Source: Streptomyces exfoliatus (GTDB taxonomy: Bacteria; Actinomycetota; Actinomycetes; Streptomycetales; Streptomycetaceae). From it: a DNA stretch of 64,000 nt. Position numbers and translations under genes: made by a program. Positions 1 through 8,203 of the stretch are shown here, piece after piece. Below the pieces are notes generated by a model that searched no databases, was not told where the DNA came from, and was given only the letters and a program-made list of their open reading frames with translations. Every line of letters begins with the position of its first letter. Position 1 is the stretch's first letter. The stretch covers positions 41,924 to 105,923 of the forward strand of contig NZ_JNZP01000021.1 in the NCBI RefSeq assembly GCF_000725545.1, written 5' to 3'.

Positions 1-565
1 CCTCCATGCCGAAGACCTGCTGCGCCCGGTCGACGGCCGCGCCGTCGGAGAAGATGGCGCGCCAGACGATGGCGATGGAGACGCTGGCCCCGATGAGCGA
101 GGGCGCGTAGAACGCGGCCCGGTAGAAGCCCTGCCCGCGCCGGCTCTGGTTGAGCAGCAGGGCGACGCCGAGCGCGGCGGCCAGTTTCAGCGGGGTGCCG
201 ATCACCACGTACCAGCCGGTGATCTCGACCGAGGTCCGCCAGCGGGCGTCGCCGAACATCTCGGTGAAGTTGTCGAGGCCGATCCACTTCGGGGCGTCGA
301 ACAGGTTGTAGTCGGTGAAGGCGAAGTACAGGGAGGCCACCATGGGCCCCGCGGTGAGCAGGAGGAAGCCCGCTATCCAGGGGGACATGAAGAGGTAGCC
401 GGCGAGGTTCTCGCGGCGGGCCCGGTGGGGGCGGGCGGTGCGGCCCGGCGCCCCGGGCGGGCGCCCGCCGGACGCGGAGCCCGCGGGCGCGGTCTCCACG
501 TCCTGGCGGGTCACCCGCTCGGGCCGCGGTGCGGGGTTCGGTGCGGAGGTCACGGCGGCGCCCAT
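1..565 (-). CDS. CUT1 sugar ABC transporter permease (MalF/LacF-like), partial
   Basis: This is the N-terminal 188 codons of an inner-membrane permease of the binding-protein-dependent sugar transport family; the rest lies off the left edge. After a Pro/Arg-rich cytoplasmic tail, the first membrane span contains YLFMSPWIAGFLLL. The usual family pattern follows: a FTDYNLFDAPKWIGLDNF periplasmic loop, further spans, and YRAAFYAPSLIGASVSIA. The ATG overlaps the stop codon of the upstream sugar-binding protein (TGATG), so the two are translationally coupled. The partner permease presumably lies outside the window. No ATPase is visible; in Streptomyces such systems usually borrow the shared ATPase MsiK. 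The substrate cannot be read from the sequence, but the neighbouring arabinofuranosidase suggests a plant-derived sugar. Confidence 0.9.
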   Translation of the reverse strand, partial: MGAAVTSAPNPAPRPERVTRQDVETAPAGSASGGRPPGAPGRTARPHRARRENLAGYLFMSPWIAGFLLLTAGPMVASLYFAFTDYNLFDAPKWIGLDNFTEMFGDARWRTSVEITGWYVVIGTPLKLAAALGVALLLNQSRRGQGFYRAAFYAPSLIGASVSIAIVWRAIFSDGAAVDRAQQVFGME

Positions 566-1848
566 CAGGAGGAGAGCGCCGTCTTCGCCTCGGTGAAGTA
601 CTGCTTCACCGCGTCCGCCACCGGCCGCTCGCCCAGTGACATCTCCTCGGCGAGCCGCATGAACGCCGCCTCGCAGACGTCGGCGCCTGCCGGGTGCGGG
701 GTGATCGGCTCCAGGACGCGGGACTCGACGAGCTGCTTCTCGTACGCGGCGATCTGCTTGCCGACCTCGTCGGAGGGCACGTACGCGTCGTTCTGGGCGG
801 TGGTGGCCGGGACGCCCCGGTCGTAGCCCATGATCTTGCCGACCTCGGGGTCGTGGACCATGAAGTCGATGAACTGGGCGGCCTCCTTGGGGTGCTTGGT
901 GCGCTTGGAGGCGCTGAGCATGAGGGAGCCGAGGTACTGGCCGGTCTTGCGGCCGTCCGTGGTGGGGATGGGGGCGAGGCCGTACTGGCTCTTGCCCTCG
1001 GAGGTGTAGCGGACGGCGAAGTTGTCCCAGGTGAACTCGCAGCCCGCGAGTTCGGCGGTCACCGCCGACTTGGGCTTGACCGGGATGGTCTTCTTCGGGT
1101 CGGCGTAGACGCCGGACTTCACCCGGGTGACGGCCTTGCTCCACCAGTCCGTCAGGTCCGCCTCGGTGAAGCCGAGGCCGGAGGTGGTGAAGAAGGCCTT
1201 GCCCTGCTGGCGCAGGTAGAGGTCGTACAGGTACATGATCCCGTAAGGGCCCGCGTCGCCCGCCCGGCCCTGCGTCTCCTGGATCTTGGCGAGGGCCGCG
1301 TGGTACTCGTCCCAGGTCCAGCCGGGCTTCGGGGTGACCCCGGCCTTGGTGAAGACGGCCTGGTCGACGACGAGGGCCATCGAGTTGCTGCCGACGGGGA
1401 CGCCGAGCAGCTTGCCGTCGACCTCGCCGAACTTCTCCAGGCCGGCCCGGAAGCCGTCGAGGCGGAGGTTCCCCGCCGCGGCCTGCTCCCGCAGGTCGAG
1501 GAGGACGTTCTTCGCGTCGTACTTGCGCAGGAAGCCGATGGCGTTCTGGAAGACGTCCGGCGCGTTGCCGCCGGACGCCTGGGTGTTGAACTTCTTCCAG
1601 AAGTCGGCGTAGGGCTGGAAGTCGGTCTTGATCTTGATCTTCGGGAACTTCTTCTCGAAGAGCGCGATCGACTGGTTGATCCGCTTGGCCCGGTCCTCCG
1701 AGCCCCACCAGCTGTACCGAATCGTGACGGTGCCGTCTCCGGAGCCCGAGCCGGTGCCGCAGCCCGCCGCGGTCAGGCCGAGAGCCGCCAACGAGCCGCC
1801 GGCGACCTTCAGCATGCTCCGACGGTCAACAGTGCCTTGCGTACGCAC
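565..1848 (-). CDS. Extracellular sugar-binding lipoprotein of a CUT1 ABC transporter
   Basis: This 427-aa solute-binding protein of the ABC sugar family captures a sugar at the outer face of the membrane. The N-terminus MRTQGTVDRRSMLKVAGG carries a twin-arginine-like RRSMLK motif followed by the lipobox LTAAGC, so it is probably a Tat-exported lipoprotein. The mature part starts with a Gly/Ser linker and then IRYSWWGSEDRAKRIN, typical of family 1 binding proteins. The gene is coupled to the following permease by a TGATG overlap. Its upstream region carries three AAGCGCTT/GAACGTTTC-type palindromes that look like LacI-family operators. The gene follows an arabinofuranosidase on the same strand, which hints at arabinose-containing oligosaccharides, but this is inference. 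Confidence 0.9.
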   Translation of the reverse strand: MRTQGTVDRRSMLKVAGGSLAALGLTAAGCGTGSGSGDGTVTIRYSWWGSEDRAKRINQSIALFEKKFPKIKIKTDFQPYADFWKKFNTQASGGNAPDVFQNAIGFLRKYDAKNVLLDLREQAAAGNLRLDGFRAGLEKFGEVDGKLLGVPVGSNSMALVVDQAVFTKAGVTPKPGWTWDEYHAALAKIQETQGRAGDAGPYGIMYLYDLYLRQQGKAFFTTSGLGFTEADLTDWWSKAVTRVKSGVYADPKKTIPVKPKSAVTAELAGCEFTWDNFAVRYTSEGKSQYGLAPIPTTDGRKTGQYLGSLMLSASKRTKHPKEAAQFIDFMVHDPEVGKIMGYDRGVPATTAQNDAYVPSDEVGKQIAAYEKQLVESRVLEPITPHPAGADVCEAAFMRLAEEMSLGERPVADAVKQYFTEAKTALSS

Positions 1849-1870
1849 AGTTCGTCCTCCGCGCGTTAAT

Positions 1871-1960
1871 GGAACGTTTCAGGAAAGCGCTTGCTGGGAC
1901 AAAGTAGGGTCGTCCGCCAGCCACGTCAACGCTTCCGACCGGATCTTTCGAAGCGCTTCG
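1871..1960. promoter_or_regulatory. Putative LacI-family operators upstream of the sugar-binding protein
   Basis: In the 160-bp gap between the arabinofuranosidase stop and the binding-protein start there are three short palindromes: GGAACGTTTC (1871-1880), GAAAGCGCTTGC (1883-1894, core AAGCGCTT) and the perfect 12-mer CGAAGCGCTTCG (1949-1960). The two AAGCGCTT cores are 66 bp apart, about six helical turns, which suits a looping repressor. No LacI gene lies beside them in this window; the only one present, CebR, has a different box. Confidence 0.55.
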
Positions 1961-2008
1961 CGCGGGGAGTCGCGACGGTTCTTGTGAAAGGATTCAACAG
2001 AGGGCCCG

Positions 2009-3532
2009 TCAGAGCAGCCTGATGACGTTCCACGACATCGGCTCCAGGACGGCCCTCAGGGTGCCGTCCACCAGCGTCGTGCCCTCCACCGCGTGCGGCA
2101 CGACCCGCTCCGGCTCGTCGAGGGTGTTCCGCGCTTCCGGGTCCGCGTCGGCGAGCGCGCTGTGCTCGACGACCCGGGTCGGATGGAGACCGCGCAGCGC
2201 CACCTCGAGCGGCAGGGACGCGTCCCTGCCACGGTTCACCGCGAAGACGGTCACGACGCCGTCCTCACCCCGTACGGCCGTGGCCTGCAGCAGCGGGACG
2301 TCCCCGTACCTCTCCGTGGCGTACGTCGGCGCGTCCACGCGCACGTCGAGGACCGTCCCCCGGCCGTACCGGGAGGCCTGCGCGAAGGGGAAGAAGGTCG
2401 TCTGGCGCCAGGCGGGGCCGCCCGGCTCCGTCATGATCGGCGCGATCACGTTGACGAGCTGGGCGAGACAGGCCACCGCGATCCGGTCGGCGTGCCGCAA
2501 CAGGGCGATCAGGAGGGTGCCGGACACCACGGCGTCGGTGACGGTGTAGACGTCCTCCAGGAGTCGCGGGGCCTCCTGCCAGTCCTCCACCGGATGCGGG
2601 TTGGGCCGGCGCTGGTACCAGACGTTCCACTCGTCGAAGGACAGGGTGAGGCGCTTCGCCGACTTCAGCCGGGCACCCACGTGGTCGCAGGTGGCGACGA
2701 CCTCCTCGATGAAGGCCTCCATCTCGACGGCGGAGGCGAGGAAGGAGTCGCCGTCGCCGTCGACCTCCTCGTAGTAGGCGTGCAGCGAGACGTGGTCGAC
2801 GACCTCGTACGTCTCCGCGAGGACGGTCGCCTCCCAGGCGGCGAAGGTCGGCATGCCGCGCGCCGAGCTGCCGCAGGCGACGAGTTCGAGATCGGGGTCG
2901 ATCTGGCGCAGGGCGCGCGCGGTCTGCGCGGCGAGCCGGCCGTACTCCTCCGCGGTCTTCTGCCCGGTCTGCCAGGGGCCGTCCATCTCGTTGCCCAGGC
3001 ACCACAGGCGGATGCCGAAGGGGTCCTTGTCGCCGTGGGCGACGCGCCGCTCGGAGAGTTCGGTGCCGCCGGGGTGGTTGGCGTACTCGACGAGGTCCAT
3101 GGCCTCGGTGACGCCACGGGTGCCGAGGTTGAGCGCCATCATGGGCTCGGCCTCCGGGCCGACCTTCCGGAGGAAGGCGATGAACTCGCTCAGCCCGAAG
3201 CGGTTGGTCTCGGTGGACCGCCAGGCCACGTCGAGGCGGCGCGGGCGCTGCTCGACCGGGCCGACGCCGTCCTCCCAGCGGTACCCGGAGACGAAGTTGC
3301 CGCCGGGGTAGCGGATCGCGGTGACACCCAGCTCGCGGACGAGTTCCAGGACGTCGGTGCGCAGCCCGTCCTCGTCGGCGGCCGGGTGGCCGGGCTCGTG
3401 GATGCCGGTGTGGACGCAGCGTCCGAGGTGCTCGACGAAGGAGCCGAAGAGCCGGGGGTCGACGGGACCGACCGTGAAGTCGGGGTCGAGAGTGAAACGG
3501 GCGGCGCGGGTGGTTCGATCGGCGTGGGACAC
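2009..3532 (-). CDS. Alpha-L-arabinofuranosidase, GH51
   Basis: The 507-aa product releases arabinofuranosyl residues from arabinoxylan or arabinan oligosaccharides. No signal peptide is seen, so it should be cytoplasmic, as GH51 enzymes usually are. The GH51 hallmarks are FGSFVEHLGRCVHTGI near the N-terminus, the acid/base motif WCLGNEMDGPW (E182) and the nucleophile motif SFDEWNVWY (E301). A C-terminal beta-sandwich ends in MSWNVIRL. The start is the GTG at 3532 (VSHADRTT), preceded by AGAGGA at good spacing; upstream in-frame starts lack both a ribosome site and homology. A palindrome shared with the IclR locus at 57 kb lies 24 bp upstream. The sugar-binding protein follows on the same strand. 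Confidence 0.93.
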   Translation of the reverse strand: MSHADRTTRAARFTLDPDFTVGPVDPRLFGSFVEHLGRCVHTGIHEPGHPAADEDGLRTDVLELVRELGVTAIRYPGGNFVSGYRWEDGVGPVEQRPRRLDVAWRSTETNRFGLSEFIAFLRKVGPEAEPMMALNLGTRGVTEAMDLVEYANHPGGTELSERRVAHGDKDPFGIRLWCLGNEMDGPWQTGQKTAEEYGRLAAQTARALRQIDPDLELVACGSSARGMPTFAAWEATVLAETYEVVDHVSLHAYYEEVDGDGDSFLASAVEMEAFIEEVVATCDHVGARLKSAKRLTLSFDEWNVWYQRRPNPHPVEDWQEAPRLLEDVYTVTDAVVSGTLLIALLRHADRIAVACLAQLVNVIAPIMTEPGGPAWRQTTFFPFAQASRYGRGTVLDVRVDAPTYATERYGDVPLLQATAVRGEDGVVTVFAVNRGRDASLPLEVALRGLHPTRVVEHSALADADPEARNTLDEPERVVPHAVEGTTLVDGTLRAVLEPMSWNVIRLL

Positions 3533-3555
3533 GCGATGTCCTCTCGTGCGAAGCG

Positions 3556-3570
3556 TTCGAAATTTCGACC
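3556..3570 (-). promoter_or_regulatory. IclR-regulon-type operator upstream of the GH51 gene
   Basis: On the coding strand the site reads GGTCGAAATTTCGAA and contains the perfect 12-bp palindrome TCGAAATTTCGA (3557-3568). It ends 24 bp before the arabinofuranosidase start. It matches three sites around the IclR gene and sugar operon at 56.9-63.8 kb (common core GA[T/A]ATYTCGA), all at similar distances from their starts. A repressor bound here would cover the promoter. Confidence 0.6.
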
Positions 3571-3753
3571 AACGGCCGTATGTCCGAACGAGAACGTAGG
3601 AGTGTGGCCCGCGCGCGTCAATGGACCCGTTCCCCGTGAATCCAGCAGGTGGCGGGTGCGCGGCGGCGCGGGCCTCCCGGCCGGGCCCGTCATGGCGCGC
3701 GGAAGGCACCCGCACAACGGAGCTGACACACCGTCACTGGATATGCTCGGGCC

Positions 3754-4881
3754 GTGACCAAACCTGCCGCACAGGCCGCCGCCCTGCCCAGGATCGGAGT
3801 GGAGGAGGAGTTCCTCCTCGTCGACCGGACCAGCCGGACCCCGTTCGGCTCCGCGGCCACGGTGGTGAAGCGCGCGCGTGACCGGCTGGCCGACCGGGTC
3901 GGGCCCGAGATCCTCACCGACATGGTGGAGACCCGCACCCGGCCGGTCGTCGATCTGCTCGGTCTGCGCACGGAGCTGGCCGAGCTGCGGGCGGGGGTGG
4001 CAGGCGCCGCCGAGGAGACGGGCTGCCTGGCGCTGGCGTCCGGGACCGCCCCGCTGGCCTCGCGCGGCGGCCAGGAGCTCACCGACGAGGTGCGGTACCG
4101 GAGGATCGCCGACCGCTACGGCCCCCTGGTGACCGCCGAGAGCGGGATCGGGGTGTGCGGCTGCCATGTGCACCTGGAGGTGGCGGACCGCGAGGAGGCG
4201 GTGCGACTCGGCAACCGGTTGCGCCCGTGGCTGCCCACACTGCAGTCGCTGGCCGCCAACTCCCCGTTCCACTGCGGCCGGGACAGCGGCTACGCGAGCT
4301 GGCGGTTCATGCGCTGGGCCCAGCTGCCGGGAGCGGGACCGGCCCCGCTCCTCGCTGACGCCGCCGCGTACGACCTGCTGGTGGACCAGCTGGTCGGCTC
4401 CGGCATGCTGGTCGACCGGCGGACGGTCTACTGGCACTGCCGGCCCAACGAGCACTGGCCGACCCTGGAGGTCCGGGTCGCCGACGTCTGCACGGAGCTC
4501 GACACCGTCCTGCTCCTGGCAGGGTTGCTGCGCGGGCTCGCGGCCGCGTTGCTGACCGACATCCGCCAGGAGGTCCCCGCGCCGGAGATCAGCGACGCGT
4601 TGTTGCGCGCCGCCCACTGGCGGTCGGCGCGCGACGGTCTGGCGGGGCACGGTCTGGACCCGGCGAACGGGGCGCCGCGCCCGGCGGTGGATCTGGTCGA
4701 GGACCTCCTCGCGAAGGCCGCCCCCTCCCTCGCGGCGGCCGGCGAGCTCGACCTGGTGCGGGAGCTGTGGACGAGCCAACAGGCCGCGGGGTGCGGCGCC
4801 GCCCGGCAGCGTGCGGTGTTCGCGCGGCGGGGCTCGCTCGCCGACGTGGTCGACGAGGTGGCGCTCCGCGCGGACGCGTGA
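3754..4881 (+). CDS. Carboxylate-amine ligase, GCS2/YbdK family
   Basis: This 375-aa member of the glutamate-cysteine ligase family 2 (YbdK-like) is a cytoplasmic ATP-dependent enzyme expected to join an amino group to a glutamate-type carboxylate. Evidence is the opening motif PRIGVEEEFLLVD, the central CGCHVHLEVAD with its metal/substrate histidines, and family-typical SLAANSPFHCGRDSGYASWR and TLEVRVADVC segments. Its length is normal for the family. The start is GTG at 3754. A TATGCT hexamer ends 6 nt upstream and no Shine-Dalgarno is visible, so the message may be leaderless. It stands alone between two sugar loci. The true substrates are unknown; YbdK shows only weak glutamate-cysteine ligase activity. 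Confidence 0.85.
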   Translation: MTKPAAQAAALPRIGVEEEFLLVDRTSRTPFGSAATVVKRARDRLADRVGPEILTDMVETRTRPVVDLLGLRTELAELRAGVAGAAEETGCLALASGTAPLASRGGQELTDEVRYRRIADRYGPLVTAESGIGVCGCHVHLEVADREEAVRLGNRLRPWLPTLQSLAANSPFHCGRDSGYASWRFMRWAQLPGAGPAPLLADAAAYDLLVDQLVGSGMLVDRRTVYWHCRPNEHWPTLEVRVADVCTELDTVLLLAGLLRGLAAALLTDIRQEVPAPEISDALLRAAHWRSARDGLAGHGLDPANGAPRPAVDLVEDLLAKAAPSLAAAGELDLVRELWTSQQAAGCGAARQRAVFARRGSLADVVDEVALRADA

Positions 4882-4930
4882 AGCCTGCGCCTCGGGCGGG
4901 GCGGGTCGGCGGCATCGGGGAGACGGCCGA

Positions 4931-4966
4931 AGACCGGGCGGCCCCCTCGCGGGGTCCGCCCGGTCT
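4931..4966. terminator. Convergent-gap hairpin terminator
   Basis: AGACCGGGCGG (4931-4941) pairs perfectly with CCGCCCGGTCT (4956-4966), and the loop can pair further (CCCC/GGGG). It lies between the converging ligase and GH48 genes and can serve both strands. There is no U-run, as is common in Streptomyces. Confidence 0.75.
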
Positions 4967-5001
4967 CGTCGTACGCGGAGCCTCTCCGTGCGGGGCGGCT
5001 G

Positions 5002-7926
5002 CTATTCGAGCAGCTCCGCGTACGAGCCCATGGCCAGGGCGATGTCCGCCTGGGCCCAGAACCGGTGGTACGTGAAGACGGGGGCCGCGCCGCCCGCCAG
5101 ATAGGCCTCGACCTTCGGCCAGGCCGGGTCGTCCTGGTAGAAGCTGCGGATCGAGGCGAAGGTGGAGGAGCTGTTCACCGTGTCGCCGTTCGGCATGGTG
5201 CCGGTCCAGGCGCTCGGTACGGAGATCGGGTCGTCGAAGCGGTTGTAGTCGGCGCGGGTTTCCTCGACGGCGATGCCCAGCGGGTCCTGGTGGTGGTCCC
5301 ACATGCCGTCGAGCAGGGCCTTGGCGACCCGCTTGGCCTCGGCGTGGCCGGACTTGGCCGCGTAGTAGGTCAGGGTCTTGGCGTAGGCGGCGGCGACACC
5401 GACGTCGTTCGTGTAGTCGGCGACGGTGACGTGCAGGCCGGCGTTGGCGCCGGGGTTCGCCGCGTTCCAGGTGTCGGGCTTGCCGGACCACTGGAGGGTG
5501 GAGGGGACGCGGTAGGTCCCGTCCGGGTTGATCGTGGTCTCGGACAGCGCCCAGGAGACCCACTTGTCGAGGACGGTCTTCGCCTCGGCGTCACCGGTCT
5601 GCTGGTAGTACTCGGCGACCCGCTCCATCGACCAGGCCTGGAAGCCGAACCACTGGTTCGACGCCGGGTCGTGGTAGACGGGCTTCTCGTCGTAGAACAG
5701 GCCGTGGAAGGTGGGGGTGCCGGCCGGCGGGGTGGCGTAGCGTCCCTGCCAGCTGTTGGTGGCGCCGCCCGCGATGCCGCCCTCGGCGGACTGCAGCCAG
5801 CGGTAGAACTCCAGCTGCCGGTCGAGGCTGGTCGCCCAGTCCGCCGCGCCGGTCGCCGACTTGGGCTTGAGCGGGGCGTAGGAGCTGAGCGCGTAGGCGG
5901 CCAGCGGGTTCTGGTAGCCGCCGTGGGCGTGGCTGGATCCGATGCGCCAGGACCAGCCGGCCGAGGTGTCGGTGGCGCCGCCCCAGGCGTAGTACCAGGA
6001 CATCAGGTAGTGCGCGCTGTCCTTGCCGGTGCCGGCCGGGCAGGTGGTCGGGCCGACGCAGTTCCCGGACTTCTTGAAGTACTTGTCGAACATCGAGTAC
6101 CGCAGGTAGTCACCCATCTTGGCGGCCTTCCCGACGGTCGCGGAGACCTGGGTGCCCTTGCCCTGCTCCTTGGCCCAGAGGTCGGCCCAGTAGGCGGCCT
6201 GAACGGCCCGGGCGTCGGCGTCGGGGGCGTTGGTGAACTTCCACTGCTTGGCGTAGGAGGCGTCCCCGGTGAACAGGTCGAGGTAGCCGTTCTTGCCGCC
6301 GTAGGTGAAGTTGTCGCACGTGGGGTGGGTGACGGTCTCCCAGACGGACTCCTGCGGGCCGCGCTGGAAGGTGTTGATGTACGAGGGGCCGGACGCCGTC
6401 GGGCCCGCGGAGCACTTGCCGGGCTCGTTGCCGAAGCCGTAGACGTTGTCGACGTCCTGGATCCAGTGCATGCCGTAGATGTCGTCGGTGCCGTAGGCGC
6501 TCTTGAGCTCGGCGGCGATCGGGTCGGAGCCCGAGGTCACACCGGAGTCGAGCCGGGCGGGGTACTGCGAGGGCAGGTCCCACTCGGGGGCGTACGTCGC
6601 CGGCTTCGAGGCGTTGTAATTGCCGGTGGTGGGCGTGTCGGCGTGGGTCGGGATCATGAATTTCTCCATGGTGTCCCAGGCGCCGTTGAACTTGGTCCAG
6701 TCGCCGGTGATCTTGCCGTACATGGCCTGGAGCCAGATGAGGTAGCTGTACGCCTCCGAGGTCGTCTCGTGCCCGTGGTCGGGGGCCTCGACGATCAGCG
6801 TCTCGACGGAGTGGTACGGGATGCCCTCGGGCGAGAAGTAGCCGTTGGCCGGGTTGGTGATCTTCCCGTGGAGGTCGAGGAAGCGGGCGTCGTACGTGGA
6901 GTTCGCCGCCAGCTGGGCGACGGTGACCTCGGCCTTGGCGTGGCCGGGGGCGCTCGCGGTGAAGACGGCGGAGCCGGTGCCGGTGGCCGCGGCGGCGACG
7001 GTCACCTTCTGGGCGGTGTTCCAGTTCGCCGGGGTGAAGGTGAGCGAGGCCGGGGTCGCGGTGAGGTTGGTGTTGCCCGAGGTGCGGGCGACGCTCACCG
7101 TGACGTTCGCGGTGGGGGCCGTGGACAGCTTCAGGTCGAAGGTGCCGGTGGCGCCCTGGCGCACGCCGAGCTGGCTCGGGGAGGCGACGAGCGCGGCTCC
7201 GGCGGCGACGGTGATGCCGACGGGGGCCGACTCCGCGGAGGCGCCGAGGGTGTCGTAGGCCTTGGCGTAGAGGGAGTGGGCGCCGGCCGCGAGTCCGGTG
7301 GCGCTGTGGGTGAAGGGCGCGGTGGTGTCCGTGCCCAGGAGCGTGGTGTCGCTGTAGAACTCCACCTTGTTCACGGTGGCGCTGTCGGCCGCGGCGGCGG
7401 TCGCGGCGAGCGGCACCGCGTCGCCCACGGTGTAGACGGCCCCGGGCGCGGGGCTGGTGAGGACGGCGACGGGGGGCTGGTGCGCGCCGGCGCAGGTGGT
7501 GCCGTTGACGGCGAAGCCGGTCGGCGCGGTGTTGGCCCCGCTGTAGGTGAACTGGGCGCCGGTGGACGTGGCGGCGCCCGCGGCGAGCGTGCCGTTCCAG
7601 GCCGCGTTGGTCACGGTGACGTTCTTGCCCGACTGGGACCAGACGCCGCTCCAGCCGCTGGTGAGCTTCTGGTCGCCGGCGTAGGAGTAGGTCAGCGTCC
7701 AGCCGTTCAGGGGCTCGGTGGACCGGTTGGTGAGCGTGAGTTCGGCGGTGAAGCCCGAACCCCAGTCGTTGGTCTTGTAGTCGACGCTGCACTGGACGGC
7801 GGCGGCCTGGGCCGTGGTGGCGCCGACGGCCGTGAGGCCGAGGGGGAGGGAGAGCGCGGCGGCCAGCGCGGTGAGCTGCAGGCGTGGTCGCGTTCTGGGG
7901 CTCGTTCTGGGGCGAAGACGTGGCAT
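5002..7926 (-). CDS. Secreted GH48 cellulase with N-terminal CBM2
   Basis: The 974-aa exported enzyme is probably a processive cellobiohydrolase acting from the reducing ends of cellulose. In order: an Arg-rich signal peptide ending near TTAQA-AA (about residue 42), a CBM2 cellulose-binding domain (about 43-147, opening [16 protein letters not shown]), two Ig-like domains (about 150-245 and 246-340), and the GH48 catalytic domain (about 345-974). GH48 is recognised by [21 protein letters not shown] and by [10 protein letters not shown], in which E391 aligns with the known catalytic acid. GAGGAG precedes the ATG at a suitable distance. A perfect CebR box lies in the 277-bp gap shared with the divergent GH5 gene, so both should respond to cellobiose or cellotriose through CebR. 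Confidence 0.95.
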   Translation of the reverse strand: MPRLRPRTSPRTRPRLQLTALAAALSLPLGLTAVGATTAQAAAVQCSVDYKTNDWGSGFTAELTLTNRSTEPLNGWTLTYSYAGDQKLTSGWSGVWSQSGKNVTVTNAAWNGTLAAGAATSTGAQFTYSGANTAPTGFAVNGTTCAGAHQPPVAVLTSPAPGAVYTVGDAVPLAATAAAADSATVNKVEFYSDTTLLGTDTTAPFTHSATGLAAGAHSLYAKAYDTLGASAESAPVGITVAAGAALVASPSQLGVRQGATGTFDLKLSTAPTANVTVSVARTSGNTNLTATPASLTFTPANWNTAQKVTVAAAATGTGSAVFTASAPGHAKAEVTVAQLAANSTYDARFLDLHGKITNPANGYFSPEGIPYHSVETLIVEAPDHGHETTSEAYSYLIWLQAMYGKITGDWTKFNGAWDTMEKFMIPTHADTPTTGNYNASKPATYAPEWDLPSQYPARLDSGVTSGSDPIAAELKSAYGTDDIYGMHWIQDVDNVYGFGNEPGKCSAGPTASGPSYINTFQRGPQESVWETVTHPTCDNFTYGGKNGYLDLFTGDASYAKQWKFTNAPDADARAVQAAYWADLWAKEQGKGTQVSATVGKAAKMGDYLRYSMFDKYFKKSGNCVGPTTCPAGTGKDSAHYLMSWYYAWGGATDTSAGWSWRIGSSHAHGGYQNPLAAYALSSYAPLKPKSATGAADWATSLDRQLEFYRWLQSAEGGIAGGATNSWQGRYATPPAGTPTFHGLFYDEKPVYHDPASNQWFGFQAWSMERVAEYYQQTGDAEAKTVLDKWVSWALSETTINPDGTYRVPSTLQWSGKPDTWNAANPGANAGLHVTVADYTNDVGVAAAYAKTLTYYAAKSGHAEAKRVAKALLDGMWDHHQDPLGIAVEETRADYNRFDDPISVPSAWTGTMPNGDTVNSSSTFASIRSFYQDDPAWPKVEAYLAGGAAPVFTYHRFWAQADIALAMGSYAELLE

Positions 7927-8003
7927 GCGGGTGGTTCTCCTCGCGGCTCGGGGGGTCGGGGATGCGAAGAGCTGAATCGTTCGACAGTCAAGCTTTGAAC
8001 CAG

Positions 8004-8017
8004 TGGGAGCGCTCCCA
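8004..8017. promoter_or_regulatory. CebR box between GH48 and GH5 cellulase genes
   Basis: A perfect TGGGAGCGCTCCCA is embedded in a 20-bp perfect palindrome (8001-8020). This is the established CebR operator sequence of Streptomyces. It lies 78 bp upstream of the GH48 start and about 187 bp upstream of the GH5 start, so one site may serve both divergent genes. Confidence 0.92.
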
Positions 8018-8138
8018 CTGTGCAGTTGGGGCGCTACGCCGTCAAGGTGTGTGAGAAGTCGAAGTCAAAACGCAGGGAATTTACTCAACGCCTCTTTTGC
8101 TTGGCGTCAGTTGCCGCTACGGTCTGCCCCGACCCCAG

Positions 8139-8152
8139 TGGGAGCGATTCCA
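8139..8152. promoter_or_regulatory. Imperfect CebR box upstream of the GH5 gene
   Basis: TGGGAGCGATTCCA differs from the consensus operator at two positions. It sits 52 bp before the GH5 start. It may be a second, weaker CebR site belonging to the plus-strand promoter. Confidence 0.7.
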
Positions 8153-8203
8153 TCCAGTCGGCGCACCGTCACCGGTGCGCCCTCGCTGCGAGGACTCGCT
8201 TCG

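Noticed and set aside
694..3757. Long plus-strand frames opposite the sugar-binding protein and the arabinofuranosidase
   Set aside because: The translations are repetitive Gly/Leu/Arg/Val sequence without motifs; the minus-strand genes have catalytic motifs and correct codon bias.
5065..7998. A 977-codon open frame antisense to the GH48 gene
   Set aside because: It is a high-GC shadow: low-complexity Gly/Val/Arg-rich translation, no ribosome site, and it runs against a clear GH48 gene.
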